DNA of 64,000 nucleotides from Chromera velia (Eukaryota > Sar > Chromeraceae). This document shows positions 1-12,000 of this stretch, in pieces. The DNA is taken from assembly GCA_018398765.1 (NCBI GenBank), contig JAHBMJ010003719.1:23950-87949 (forward strand), given 5' to 3'. Below the pieces are notes generated by a model. That model made no database searches. It was not told the DNA's origin and saw nothing but the letters and a program-made list of their open reading frames with translations. Made by a program: the position numbers and the translations under genes. The number at the start of each line of letters is the position of its first letter. The first letter of the stretch is position 1.

Positions 1-86
1 CGGTAGTGCCAATGTGGTTTCGAAAAATGGTGTGACATCTTGCAGTGTTTTTGCGGTTCGCTCTCGTGCGTGTGAGAGAGAGGGCG

Positions 87-118
<32 letters not shown>

Positions 119-1168
119 AGGAGAGCGCTTGCCACGTGAAGAAGTAAAGAAAACAGATCTTTCTGTCCGTCCGTGTGGCGGTTTGACTAGGGATCGCTCT
201 CTCTCCCTCTCTCTCTCTGTGTGTGTGTGGCTACAGTGCAGTCTCTGATCCTTCCTCTCCTCTCTTGAATGATGACAAACTTCTTTCCCCGAATGAAGCG
301 GCAAACGTCGCATGATTCTAACCATATGCTGATTACTACCGAAAGAGAGACATGCAGAGGTATCGTGGCAGAGGCAAAGAGGACATCTGAAGGTCAAATT
401 GCCCGGATTCCTCTCTGACTGCCGTGAAGGATAGTCATCCGTCTCGTGCGCTCCCGGTTGGAAGCTCTTCAGAGTCCTCCCTTGCCGCTCTCCCATGAAC
501 GTGCGTGTGTGGGTGCAGATTTGCAGTGCCACTTCTTCAGGGAGAGATCGATGAAACTAAGAGTTCATACTCAGTCAGTCCGACAACCTGTCTCCATCCT
601 TCCGTGGACTTTCTTTCTTCCTTTCATTCGTTCATTCGCTCGTTCTTCTTTCACTTTTTTTTTTTTTTTCTGGATCTCTTCCTTTTTGCGTCCTCCTTGT
701 GTTTCTTCTTCACTCCCTCCCGCCCTCCCTTCCCCCCTTCCCTTTCTTGTCTCCTTCCTCTCCCCTTTTCGTCCCTTTCTTTTCCTTCCTTTCTTCTTTT
801 CTTTCTTCCTTCCTTCCTTCCTTCCTTCCTTCCTTCCCTTCCTTCCTTCCTTCCTTCCTTCCTTCCTTTCTCTCTCTTGTTCGTTTCCTTTCATCTCTGG
901 GTTTTCATTCCCCCTTCCCCTACCCCGTCTTTCTCCCTCGTCGATCCATTTTTTCGCACAAGGGAGACAAAAATTCAGAGTCTGGCTTTAAAGGTGTATC
1001 AACTGCCGTTTCAGAAGTCAATTTAAAAAAATCTCTTGGCAGAGCTGCCAGATCCGCTGATCGTTTTGCTTGTGATCTGGATCCGCTGCTCGTTTTTTTT
1101 TCGCAGCATGTGTTGTGTGATTGACTGAGCAAACACGCGGACGAAGGCGTGCACTCATTTATGAGCAG
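1..1168. repeat. Low-complexity DNA upstream of the CS-domain exon
   Basis: This stretch holds a (GT)n tract near 89-116, CT-rich runs near 190-225, and a long pyrimidine tract from about 640 to 900 that ends in (CTTC)n near 800-868. Open frames across the tract are only translations of the microsatellite (Ser/Phe/Leu/Pro on one strand, Glu/Lys/Gly/Arg on the other). Earlier exons of the CS-domain gene may lie here or left of the window, but I could not place one with a convincing frame and splice pair. Confidence 0.7.
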
Positions 1169-1264
1169 GTGAAAGCGAACCGCATCGTCCTCTTCTTGCG
1201 GAAGGCGAACGCGGAGGACCACTGGTTCTCGCTCTTCAAGTCAAAGGCCATCGGGGAGGATTGA
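1169..1264 (+). CDS. Last exon of a CS (p23-like) domain protein, partial
   Basis: After an acceptor ending GAGCAG, a frame of 31 codons plus TGA reads VKANRIVLFLRKANAEDHW and ends in KAIGED. A run of the type VKxNRIVxxLRKAxxxDHW resembles the last strands of CS/p23 folds as in CacyBP/SIP and SGT1-type co-chaperones, which bind Hsp90 or ubiquitin-ligase partners. Only this C-terminal piece is visible. The rest of the gene must lie upstream, within low-complexity DNA or outside the window. The family call rests on one short exon, so it is tentative; the exon itself looks real because of its composition, clean acceptor and stop. Confidence 0.5.
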   Translation: MKANRIVLFLRKANAEDHWFSLFKSKAIGED

Positions 1265-2168
1265 AAATCGCTAGTTGAAACCACCAAGAGGAAACACATC
1301 AAGCACCAACTGTAACCAACTGGTTTTTTAGGGATCAAAGGGGGGGGGTTGGGAGATCAAATTCAAAATCGCCTGCTGGGGCCAGTACTGGCAACGAAGT
1401 GGCAGCAACACAAAAGCAACTTTGAGCGCAGACCCTAGCGCAGGCCGCAAGCTTCAAAATGGTTTAAATTTGTTTACAGTGTGATCGGCCTAGCCGCCCT
1501 GAAATCAGTGAAACCTGCTGGGGAAACTGCACAACTACCAGCTAAAAGAATCGAGACTTCAAGACTTGAAATTCGCTAAAATGATATGTATATCTAAGTC
1601 AGTGGTATTGTAATAAAATCCTACATTAAATTATATAAAATCCGCTATAAAATGATTGTTATTCAAAGTTAGGATTAAAGACTAGGTTAAAGATGAAATT
1701 GTTTTCCCCTCTCTGTTTTTTTATGTTAAAAAATAAAATCTAGAATAAAATGACCAGTAAAATAACTCTTACCCTATAATTATAATAATATGGGCCTATA
1801 TAAAACCAGTTTAAATTTAATGAATTCGGAGAAATTTAAGTACATTTTATGCAATTAATCCCCAGTGGTATGGTGTATACTACTGTATAGTGGAATTTGC
1901 TGTGGTGGGCTACTGAGGCCCACGGAATCTATTCGTCTAGATTTTACTAAATTCTAATATTCTTATATAGGCTATAGCTTATATACTCATTTTTTACTAT
2001 ATTTCTAGCTAGATTGCTAGCCAGATTTAGCAAGTACTAGTAGAAAGAGTTGGGACTACAGTTAAGAGCTCAAATCAGCACCCTGTCCTACACGAATTTT
2101 AATAGTCACAAAATGCTAGACGCCCTATACAGGGCCTATAGTACAGGCTGATAGATACGTGGAGGCTA

Positions 2169-2206
<38 letters not shown>

Positions 2207-3065
2207 GTATAGATAACGACGGTGAATGATAATCATGTATATGATGATCGATCGGTGCAAAAAGACGATGCAATCAGGTGTTTGGCTTCGGCTCATATGC
2301 ATTTCGCCGGCCGACATCAGATTGCGACGCCCTATACAAGCTTGGCCCCACATTCGATCAGTTGAATATTCAAGAGCCCAGTGCCAGCACTGCCACGAGG
2401 GCATTATCGAACCAGAAGCAGGAAGAAGAAACGAGTGATTAATTCCCACAGATGCAGCATGCATACAGCCGTTCAAACCCCGTTCGTCGAGTGGCTGCCA
2501 CGCTGAGCACATCGATCCATCCATCCGACTACCCGTCCCCCAACGCTAAACGGACTTCTCCCAGCCGTCCCATGCATCTCATCTTGACCAACCGTTAGGC
2601 AGGCAGCCAGGCAGGCAGTCCGATCGAGCACCGCATGCGTGTCAACATTCCGCTCTGACATCGATTTATTCTGCTGCCCTTCTCGGTCGGTTGGATTCTG
2701 TCCTTTTTTTTTTCTGAGTGAGCCTTCTGTACTGTCTCAACAGCCAGTCCACTGTAGGAGGGGCGGAGGGAAAGAAGGGAAGGAGGAAGGGAAGGAGTAC
2801 AGCAGAAACGTCGTCGGTTGTGTTTAAACGAGAGAGAAGGTAGTGGGTGACGGTGTGAGTCAGTACTGTCTTTGAGTGCATGCGTGAATGGATTGACGGG
2901 GCGCGGATGTCGCCCCCTCTCTGCCCAGTGAGCCGACCAGCAAGGACCCTGACGGACTTAGAGAAGAAAGAGCACTCCTTCTCTTTTGCGGTCGAGCCGT
3001 GTATTCACAGAAACAATCATGACAAACTGTCCTTTCATTTTCTCGATCTGTCGCTGTCTTTTCTC
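1265..3065. other. Intergenic, AT-rich part and dispersed-repeat part
   Basis: From about 1560 to 2050 the DNA is AT-rich with no coding signal. Around 1884-1960 it contains a decayed relative of the MITE at 51980-52159: the segment with GGAATCTATTCGTCTAG matches that element's interior. A (GA)n tract lies near 2173-2204. From about 2240 to 2950 the sequence resembles 24380-25180 in patches, so it belongs to a dispersed or duplicated segment that lies 3' of the secreted-protein gene. No gene was found. Confidence 0.55.
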
Positions 3066-5162
3066 TCAGGCAGCGCAGTCGGTCGACTCAGCAAGAGTGC
3101 TGCCGTCAGAGCCGATCACGAGGGCACCAGTCACAGGCCCGTAAGCGTTCGTGTACACCTTCGCAGAGTCACAGCAGCCCTGCCCATTGACCCCATGGAC
3201 CGTCGTGCCCTCGGGGGTCCTGCAGGCAGAGACAGACAGATGATGCGCACAGAAAATGCCATACATGCGGGTACAATACATTTGTTGCTGCTGTTAGACC
3301 AATTCTTGTGCCAATAACAGATGAGCGCGAGGGCCAGAAGGCCTTTTCGAAGTTCTGCTGTCGCCAAAAAAACAGAGATAAACATTTTTGGTTTCTGCAT
3401 CAACATTTTCATTTAGTGGGAAATCAGGAGACTACGATCGTCACAACGCGCATACGCAGACAGTCACGGGTCGATCGATGAAAGTGGAAAAGAATGAAGC
3501 GAAATGAAGAAGACGGAAAGTGCAAAGGTAGAGAGAGAGTCGGTCGAAACAGAAGAATGCAGTATGGAAGGAGAGGGCGGTAGAGGATAGACAGTCAGAC
3601 AGTGTGCAGAAAAGCAAACAGCAGGAGGGGCAGGCAGAACTTTATCATGTTGCAGCGGAAGAGAGAAAGAGAGAGAGAGAGAAAGAGAGAGAGAAAGGCG
3701 AGGGAGGAGATCAGGTCCGAAAAGTCCAATCAATCTGTGCATGGATCGACGGAGCTTTGCGCTCGAGAGAGTGAGGACAAGAAAGACCTTCGTCAATCAG
3801 GAAACAATTGGTATGCAGCACATGCAAGAGCAGAAAAATCAAAAAACGAACAAACAAAAGGGGCAGGGGGGCGACACCCCAAGCACAAATGCGGGCAGGC
3901 AGGCAATGATCGATCTGCCTGCGTATGTATTGATAGACTGACTTGCAGATCTCCATGGCCTCCTCGACGCTGTCGGCTGTGAGCATGCCAGCCGAGCAAT
4001 TCTTTTTGAACCCTGATTGGAACTGCTGTTTGCACGCGAAGGAGATCGGATCGGGAGCCGGGGCCTCACAGCTGACGTCATCAGCCAGCACGTCCCCGTT
4101 GGATGCCACCACCTTCACGGGAGGCTCCACGAGGTCACCCCACGCGCTGGCCAGCGTGCAGCATCCCTGGCCGTTCTGCCCGTGCACGGTGGTGCCCTCT
4201 TCGGCCCTGCAGGGGAGAGAGACAGACGAGGGAGGGAGAGAGACAGACGAGGGAGGGAGGGAGAAAGGAAGAAAGGTTTGTCTTCTTTGGACACACACAG
4301 TCCGCGACTCGGTGCAGTTGGACAACCAGTACAGGAGAAAGAACAACAAATGTGCGAGCTGACTGCCCAATCAGACGAAACCATAAAAGTGGACCTCAAC
4401 AAAGAATGAACGAATGGATGGATGAAGAGAGTCAGCAAGTAAATGAATTGGCAAAGAAAAAAGAAACAGAATCCTTCCCCCGCTCCCCTTTCTTTTCTTT
4501 TATGTTCTCCCCCTTGCACCCTCCCTCCCTCTCTGTGTGTTCCAACTTGTCTGCTCAGACTTCAATTATTGTATGGGGACCAAAGGTCCAAAACCCGACT
4601 CAAATCCAGCTCAAAGACAAGACAAAACAGGACCAGACACAGAGATGGCTGACTTACTGACTGACTTGCAGATGTCGATGGCCTCCGCCACACTGCCTGC
4701 GGTAATGATCCCGGCAGAGCAGTTCTTTATTCCTGAGTTTGTGCCCTTCGCCCACTTCTGCAACCACTCATGCATCCACAGGGAAAGAGGACGGGAAGGA
4801 GTGAGAGAAAAGAAGAATCGAGACGGGATATGCAGATGAATGAAAAAGACAAATCGCCAGAATAGGATATTCACTGCGAACGATGTTCCACAGCCTTCAA
4901 TACGCGCCAAAAAGGGGGAGAAGCGCTGCAATGCACAAAGAGGCGAGAGGAAGACAGACGGAAAAGTCGCCACCCCATGCTTGGCAACAATTGCGCAAGG
5001 ACACAATACCAGGCGGACACCACCTATCCACCCACCAACCTGTTTGCACGCAAAGGAGACAGTAGAAGTGAGCGCTCCCGATTTCTTTCTGTCAGCCATA
5101 CGAACGCCCTGGGCGACAACAAAGAGAGACAGGCAGACTTCCAACGATGCTGTGAACTTCAT
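3066..5162 (-). CDS. Small secreted protein with duplicated cysteine-rich domain, 4 exons
   Basis: Exons (minus strand): 5040-5162, 4666-4757, 3943-4206, 3066-3219. All phases close to give 210 residues from ATG 5160-5162 to TGA 3066-3068. Residues 1-19 form a signal peptide (MKFTASLEVCLSLFVVAQG). The mature part holds two copies of one domain, about residues 36-118 and 127-208. Each copy has SFACKQ, a KNCSAG turn, an ICK end, then GTTVHGxNGQGCC and a final Cys. In both copies the intron splits the Lys codon of ICK in phase 2, so the domain was duplicated together with its intron. The copies share about six cysteines and probably form disulfides outside the cell or in the endomembrane system. 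I do not recognise the family. The product is likely secreted or surface-exposed. Introns use the donors GTTGGT, GTCAGT and GTCAGT. Confidence 0.85.
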
Positions 5163-5749
5163 TTTGGTCTGGTTAGGCAGGTGGAAGTGCTTTTCTCGTG
5201 AGAAGGTGCGGGGGAAAAGTAATGGAGACGGATACAACAAAGCAACCACGAAGTGCGGGCACCTTAAGTGCAGAAAAGCAAAGCGATGGTATTTGCAGTG
5301 CAAACCTCTTCACACGTGGACTACTAGCTGCGAATGCTTGCCCTCTTGCTTGACTGCGTTTGAGATGACAGATTGTGACAGTAATAGCGCTTCGTCATGC
5401 TTCGCATTTAACGACGGAAGTATTGGAACAAAAATGATGATTGAGGCCGGGTTTGGAAATGTTCCCCCTTCGTTTGGAAATGTTTGGAACAAAAATTAAC
5501 CCTAGAAAAAAAAAATCGATCCGCGCAGCTAGTGAAAAAAAAAAAAATGAAACCAGCGTGCGATATGCGTGCGCGGCATTTGTGGGTGTCACTGGGTGAG
5601 CGCCGCACGGCTTCAGAGCGGCCCCGGCCATGCATGCATCTGACGCAAGCAAGCTTGCGAACGGCCCCGGAAAGCAAGAAAAATGAGAACTGCACGATTG
5701 ACGCACGCCGGCCATGCAGTCGACCGCGCGGGCGGTCACGCCAACTCCC
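5163..5749. repeat. Upstream region of secreted-protein gene with dispersed repeats
   Basis: Positions 5385-5420 carry TAGCGCTTCGTCATGCTTCG, found again at 26263-26282 upstream of the second secreted-protein locus. From 5560 to the gap, GC-rich copies of a CTGACGCACGC-type motif appear (5640, 5698). No coding exon is evident. Confidence 0.5.
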
Positions 5750-6072
5750 NNNNNNNNNNNNNNNNNNNNNNNNNNNNNNNNNNNNNNNNNNNNNNNNNNN
5801 NNNNNNNNNNNNNNNNNNNNNNNNNNNNNNNNNNNNNNNNNNNNNNNNNNNNNNNNNNNNNNNNNNNNNNNNNNNNNNNNNNNNNNNNNNNNNNNNNNNN
5901 NNNNNNNNNNNNNNNNNNNNNNNNNNNNNNNNNNNNNNNNNNNNNNNNNNNNNNNNNNNNNNNNNNNNNNNNNNNNNNNNNNNNNNNNNNNNNNNNNNNN
6001 NNNNNNNNNNNNNNNNNNNNNNNNNNNNNNNNNNNNNNNNNNNNNNNNNNNNNNNNNNNNNNNNNNNNNNNN
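5750..6072. other. Assembly gap (323 N)
   Basis: A run of N replaces the sequence. The flanks are GC-rich and repetitive (GCGGGCGGTCACG on the left, CCCCGCGGGAAAAGC and a poly-C run on the right), which probably stopped the assembly. Open frames that cross the gap are meaningless. Confidence 0.99.
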
Positions 6073-7105
6073 CCCCGCGGGAAAAGCTGCGGAACTCTCC
6101 CCCCCCCCGAGAAAAAAGCCTGGGGGTAAGCTGAAACCCATCTGACGCACGCATGGCGTAAATACACTGACGCACGCAGTACGCGGAAAGTGACAAGCTG
6201 CATTGACGCACACTAGCCGTTTCACGCATAATGTGTCACACCTCCGTGATTTATATAGGTGGGTGAGTGCCTTGTCACGTAACGAACATGCTTATCATGA
6301 ATTTATGTATACGCAAAATATTATGCGTTTTATGGGGGTTTAGGCCTTTCAGTCTGGTTGACTGCCATTTGACTGCCATCCGAGGTGCCGACTTTTCCCA
6401 TCTAATTAAAAAACTCAAATCCATGCATTTAATTCAGTGCAAACACCAAATCCATGCATTCAATTTAGTGCAAACGCACTATGAAATCTAGAAAAAAATG
6501 AAACTTAGTACCGTTCTCTGCAAAGCTCAAAACTGAATGGGCAGCTTTCATACGAGCTGAACGGTATACTGCCAGCATTGGAACGCAGTCATGAGACATT
6601 GACCTTCATTTAGACTATCCGAGGCTGTCATTCACATGTGGTAAAATTCATAGAGCTATTCGGTTCTGAGGAGGCCCACATATGCTCTTTCATTTTTTTG
6701 TCATCCTAATACAGAATCACTGCACACTCAAGTGCATCCCATACAGCAGAATAGGCTCATTATTGGTTTGGGCCTCTTCTGAAATGAGCTAGCTATCCGA
6801 TTATTGCAGATCGTTACAATTTTGTTGCATAAAGCGTTTCCAATTTGCAAGATTCTCCCACTGTTTTCATTGGATTGCAATTTTAATTGCTTACAGGGCA
6901 TTGTTGGAACTTCTTCGGACCTTCAAAGTTTTAACCATCCTATTCATGGTCAGAGTTTCCCTGTGTTGAGAGATATATACCAATTAACAGTTGTGAATCT
7001 CTTCCTGTCAGTAAGCATCTGTCAGCGGTTGCTTTTATTTTCTAGTTTGTATCCACAGTTGTTCCTGTTCTGTTGGTATCCTTTTCAGGAAATCTCTTAA
7101 GTAGA
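6073..7105. other. Intergenic, repeats only
   Basis: Positions 6131-6215 hold three spaced copies of a TGACGCAC motif, and 6131-6162 matches 23400-23436. A unit of about 31 bp starting CAAATCCATGCATT is present twice in tandem near 6415-6476. The remainder is moderately AT-rich with no convincing coding frame. Confidence 0.5.
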
Positions 7106-9261
7106 ATGACAGTTCTTTCCAAACCTCTTGACTTAAATTTTCTTGAGGAGACTTGTTCTTCTCTTCCGCCCACCCAGAAGCGCAACAGGAAGCGCAGGGC
7201 GGCTGCTTCAAAGATCTGCGGTCACTGTGGTTGAAAGATCGGCCTCCCAAGTAACAACCCTGATAACCATGGTACGTTTGCTTTGGTGTGCAGATCCTAG
7301 TTCTTACATACGATGATGAGTGAAACATGGCATACCGTCTGTCGGGTCTTATTTATTCTCTTTGCGTCTTTCCCTCTGTGTTATGTTTGTCTGTGTCGGT
7401 GCAATGGCATAGTTGCAGGCAAGCATCGTAGACATCAGGAGGCCCAATGTGCGCTGCGGTTTGTCAACCAGACGAACGTGGACGGAGACGCCATGCTCTC
7501 GACCCGGCTTGCGGACTACCAGGAGGACCAACGCTTTGCATCGCCGCTGGAGGCACTATTCTGGATATGGATGTTTCTCCTGATCATCTTGAAGTTCTGG
7601 AACTGTATTTGCGGTGGCGCCATCACGATGTGCAAGGCTGGGCTGAGGTGTGCCAATCTGGTAGGCTAAGCTTCTGGCGCAGCAAACGTGGGCCACTTTC
7701 TTCTTCTCATCGACGACTACGACAGCATTGTGGCGAAGGTACGGACGTCATTCTCTATAGCTCCGTGGTGTGTATGAATCTCTCTCTCTACCTTTCCCTC
7801 TCCCTCTTTCTCTCTCCCTCTCCTTTTCCTTCTCTTTCAGAGTCTCTTTCTCCCTCTGTCGATGATCCCTTGGGGGGAGGCAGTCAATCTTCTCTCCCTT
7901 TCCGTCTCCCTCTCTTCTCTCCCTCTCTCCCTCTCCCTCTCACTCTCCCTCTCCCTCTCGCTCTCCCTCTCCCTCTCCCTCTACTGCCCTCTGCCTCTGC
8001 CGATGATCCCTTGGGGGGAGGCAGTCAATCTTCTCTCCCTTTCCCTCTCCTTCTCCCTCTCCTTCTCCCTCTGCCTCTGCCTCTGCCTCTCCCTCTCCCC
8101 CTCTCCCTCTCCCTCTCCCTCTGCCGCCCTCTACCTCTCCCTTTCCCTCTTCCTCTTCCTCTCCCTCTCCTTCTTCCTTTTCCTCCTCCTCTCCCTCAGA
8201 GTATCCCTTTGCTAATGATCCCTTGGGGGGAGGCAGTCAATCTTCTCTCCCTCTCCCTCTCCCTCTTTCTCTCCCTCTCCCTCTCCCTCCCAGGCCTCTC
8301 TCCCTTTCCCTCTCCTTCTCCTTCTCCCTCTCCCTCTCCCCCTCTCTCTTCTCTCTCTTTTTCCCTCCCTCCCTTCTCTCCCTCCCTCTCTCCCTACTCC
8401 CCCCCTCTACCTCTCCCTTTTCCCTCCCTCTCTCTCTCTCCCTCCCTCCCTCCCTTCCTCCCTCCCTCCTTCCCACTTTCCCTCCCTCCCTCCTTCTCTC
8501 CCTTCTCTCCCCCTCTCCCTCTCCCTCTCCCTCTGCCTTTCCCTCTCCCTCTCCTTCTCCCTCTCCTTCTCCCTCTCCCTCTCCCTCTCCCGCTCCCTCT
8601 CCCTCTCCCTCTGCCTCTGCCGATGATCCCTTGGGGGGAGGCAATCAATCTTGTCTCCGTCTCCTTCTCCCTCTCCCTCTCGTTCTCTCTCTACCTCTAC
8701 ATCTCCCTCTCCCCCTCAGAGTCTCCCTAAGCTCTCCCTCTCCCTCTGCCGCCCTCTGCCGCCCTCTGCCTCTCCCTCTCCCTCTCCTTCTTCCTCTTCC
8801 TCTTCCTCTTCCTCTTCCTCTCTCTTTTTCTTTCCTTCCCCCTCTCCCTCAGAGTCTCCCTCTGCCAATGATCCCTTGGGGGGAGGCAGTCAATCTTCTC
8901 TCCCTCTCCCTCTCCCTCTTTCTCTTCCTCTTTCTCTCCCTCTCCCTCCTAGGCTCCCTTTCCTTTTACTTCCCCCTCTCCTTCTCCCTCTCCCTCTCTC
9001 TCTTCTCTCTCCTCCTCCCTCCCTCCCTTCTCTCCCTCCCTCCCTCCAAACTCCCCCCCTCTACCTCTCCCTTTTCCCTCCCTCTCTTTCTCCCCCTCCC
9101 TCCCTCTCTTTTTCCCTCTTTCCCTCCCTCTCTCCCTCTCTCCCTTCTCTCTCCCTCTCCCTCGCTCTCTCTTTCTCCCTCGCTCTCTCTTTCTCTCTTT
9201 CTCTCTCCCTCTCTCTCTCTTTCTCTCTCTCTCTCTGGCTCTCTCTCTCACTCTCCCTCTT

Positions 9262-9293
<32 letters not shown>

Positions 9294-9355
9294 TCTCTTT
9301 CGTTTCTTTTCTCTCTCTGTCTGTCTGTCTGTCTATCTGTCTGTCTGTCTGTCTG

Positions 9356-9390
<35 letters not shown>

Positions 9391-10252
9391 CTCTCTCTCT
9401 TTCTCTCTCTCTCTCCCTCCTAGCTTCTCTCTCTTGCTCTCTCTCTTTCTCTCTATCTGTCTTTTGCAGATGCTTGAGGAAGATGATCCAGCACCTCCGA
9501 GGCTGACGTGGGAAGGCGCTTTGAGGGCGATGCGCGACCTCCTTATGTGTATGATGGACGTGAGTTGTCCGAAGTGCCCTCCAGAGGCCCAGTTCAATAT
9601 CCGCATCAACGTGCACAGCAAGGGAACGTACGCGGATCAAGCAGTCGTATGGTGTTCTCGTACCCAGATCGACAAGCAGTACGCTCCTCCAAGGTCTGCC
9701 TACTTTAAGTCGAAGGTGTTCAATCATTTCCACCCTATCCCGGTCGGCAACCTCCTCGCGCTGATCAACGCCCCTCGTCTGGTGACGTACTCCGATCTCC
9801 TCTCCCAGACGCTGCTGGAGAGGATGGGCATTGACACGATCTTCCCTCCTTCGGCTTTTGTGCATGCTCTGCCAGGTGCCTCTGAAAGCTCCGCATCGTC
9901 TTCGTCTTCGGCATCTTTGTCTGCTACTTCTATACAGCCTGGCTCCACCGACCGCCGCAAGATCGCAAAGCAGACGACTAAAGACGTCGAAGGCACAGAC
10001 TTGAACAAGAAAGAGAAGGAGACCCCTGCAGACTCTCCGCTGTTCGTCGAGACAGAGGCCAAGGAGGTGACCGAGGCAGAAACGATTGAGGAGGAGAAGA
10101 TTGCACGTGACCAGGAATCTGTGGAGCTCATGCTCATGAGCGAGGTCGACGTAACCGACAAGGGAGAGACGGAGGCAGAGCAAGAGGATCATGCTATGGA
10201 GGCGAGCGCTGAAGAGGGCAACGACGATGACTGGGTTCTCGGTGCCGAGTGA
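7106..10252 (+). CDS. Unknown protein with basic zinc-knuckle-like N-terminus and acidic tail
   Basis: Exon 1, 7106-7229, encodes a basic stretch (QKRNRKRRAAASKICGHC). A phase-1 junction to 7419 gives CGHCGKHRRHQEAQC, a CCHC-like knuckle. The exon from 7419 runs to a donor after 7738, and its last 18 codons (ANVGHFLLLIDDYDSIVAK) join in phase 0 to the final exon 9470-10252. Between about 7550 and 7680 the protein-like frame changes. One change fits a 22-nt intron at 7661-7682; the other (near 7550) is unexplained, so a frameshift or sequencing error is possible. The final exon has a globular part of about 130 residues with CPKCPP, then Ser runs and a Glu-rich acidic tail ending WVLGAE. I recognise no family. 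The terminal exon is firm, the middle is not. Confidence 0.55.
7739..9469 (+). repeat. Polypyrimidine intron with 39-bp interspersed island repeat
   Basis: The 1,731-nt intron is almost entirely (CCCTCT)n, (CTCTTT)n and (CTGT)n on the plus strand. A non-pyrimidine island starting GATGATCCCTTGGGGGGAGG and running into AATCTTCTCTCCCT recurs five times, near 7861, 8001, 8214, 8622 and 8868. Open frames of several hundred codons here are Ser/Leu/Pro translations of the repeat, not genes. The intron starts GTACGG and ends TTTTGCAG. Confidence 0.9.
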
Positions 10253-11490
10253 TTTCATACTGCTCTGAGCGCATGATTTGACAGCATAGTTTTTTTTTCA
10301 GTGGGATTGTACGCCCTCTTTTTTTCTACCATGTCTGTCGGTCTCGCGTTTGTTCAGCGTAGAAAAGAAACGTCTGGAATCATGTATGCACTGGCTGTTT
10401 AGTGCGCTCCATTTTTCTTTTTTTAACGAGAGAGAAGCGATTCTCTGAAAGTCTGCAGTTACGATATCCGAGGTTTAAGATCGTCTATGCTCTGCTCTTT
10501 GAATGTAGCATGACGCAAATATGTTTGAAAGCATGTTGTCTATGCTGTTGACTGTTTTTTTTTTATGGTGTGGTTTGTGCCACAACATATTCGTTATGTT
10601 GTCACAGTACTCGAAAGGATCAGTTTTATTCTATCATTTGAATCGGATTTTATGCGATTTCATGATGGCAAAAGTCGAGTAAACAGCGCATGAAATCAGA
10701 TGTGCTGGAAATGACTGCATGCATGTATGGCCAATTCGGGCCAATTATTTGGATTCATGCATCAAGAAGTAACTGGCCTTTGGCAGAGAAGTACGTCAGA
10801 CTTTTGAATGACTCAATTAAACCTTAAACAATTTATATATTGTTCCTAATTTGACAATTTAAACTAGCAGATATTCATTTATGAGTCAAGTAGTAAAAAA
10901 CTGTTAATGCAAATCAATGTAAAGTACTATGACATTACATAATTAAATTAAAGCATTAAAAGTTATGAAATAAAATTAATTCATAATTAATTTAGATTTA
11001 ATAAAGAATAAAATTATAGACTTTCCAACGGAAAAATTCAATTATATGTTCAACTTAAAAAAGTTGTTATAAAGTCATGTCTAATGAACTATATTTCCTA
11101 AATTCTAGATAGAAGGATGATAAAAAACTGATAAAAAAGTGATAAATTTTTAAACATCTTAGGACCATAAGCACCATCATTATGAATTCTACTAACCCGT
11201 GATGGTTCATACGAGAAATTTATTGCCAAACCTAGGGTAAAACATATATATTTTTTCAAAACCCTGGCTGTGAGGAGAAATAGTTGAAATGTAATAGTCT
11301 GTTAGATGCCTAGCTAGTTCAAATCCCTAGTGCGGAACCTATCAATCAATCAGTCAGTCAATATTGAGATATAGGACTCAGCAAAATTATAGCTAAAATC
11401 CTAGAGAAGCCTCTAAAATTGTAGCTTAAAATCTGATAAAATCCTAGCTATACACTTACAGGATATAGAATACATTTTGAGAGAGTGAAG
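10253..11490. other. 3' flank and AT-rich intergenic region
   Basis: The 3' untranslated region of the preceding gene grades into AT-rich DNA from about 10800. Near 11295-11360 there is a tRNA-like B-box (GTTCAAATCCC), then GTGCGGAACC, then a tail of ATCA/GTCA units, which suggests the 3' end of a tRNA-derived SINE. No protein-coding frame was found. Confidence 0.45.
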
Positions 11491-12000
11491 TCATACATAT
11501 GATATAAAGGCATATTGGGGAACAAGAGTCATTTTAAGACCAGTCTGCTCGGAGAGCTTCGATCTTAATGTCGAATTCCGCTGCCAGCTGCTCCATAGTG
11601 CTATCTGCCTGGTTGCGCATGTCCTTATTGTACTGAAGGAGGACAGGATCCGTGCAAGAGCTTTAAATTTGAGTTTCTTGTACAATTGCCTGAGCTTTCT
11701 GTCTGGTAAACGATAGGACCTGTCTTCACTTTCTTCCCATCCTTGAAGTTCTAACAAATCAGACATGTCCTTAGGCAAATGGGTGAGCCAATACTGCTCT
11801 ACCTCATGAAAACGTGAAAGGGCAGTATACAACAGACCAGTCAGAGTCGGTGCCAGCACAACAGGAATCTGAAATCTCTCAATCGGTTCCCACTTTTTAT
11901 CGTGGCCAGTCCTGGGGATCCGCTGCAGCTGGCTGAATCTCTTGTGCATAGACTGGATAGGCACGTCAAGAGGTCGACCAGGGATGATGTTAAAGGGCTC
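11491..12000 (-). pseudogene. Shortened C-terminal Pif1 piece of the Helitron
   Basis: The frame reads RFQIPVVLAPTLTGLLYTALSRFHEV, which joins two motifs that are normally about 35 residues apart in Pif1 enzymes, so an internal deletion is likely (an unrecognised intron is the alternative). A hydrophilic tail of about 100 residues follows to the stop at 11491. It is the last coding trace of the element. Confidence 0.55.

Noticed and set aside
5395-6229. Frames crossing the N gap
   Set aside because: Most of the length is unknown sequence.
7447-9506. Long open frames of more than 400 codons rich in Ser, Leu and Pro
   Set aside because: They are translations of the CT-rich intron repeat; similar frames are open on both strands and have no other composition.
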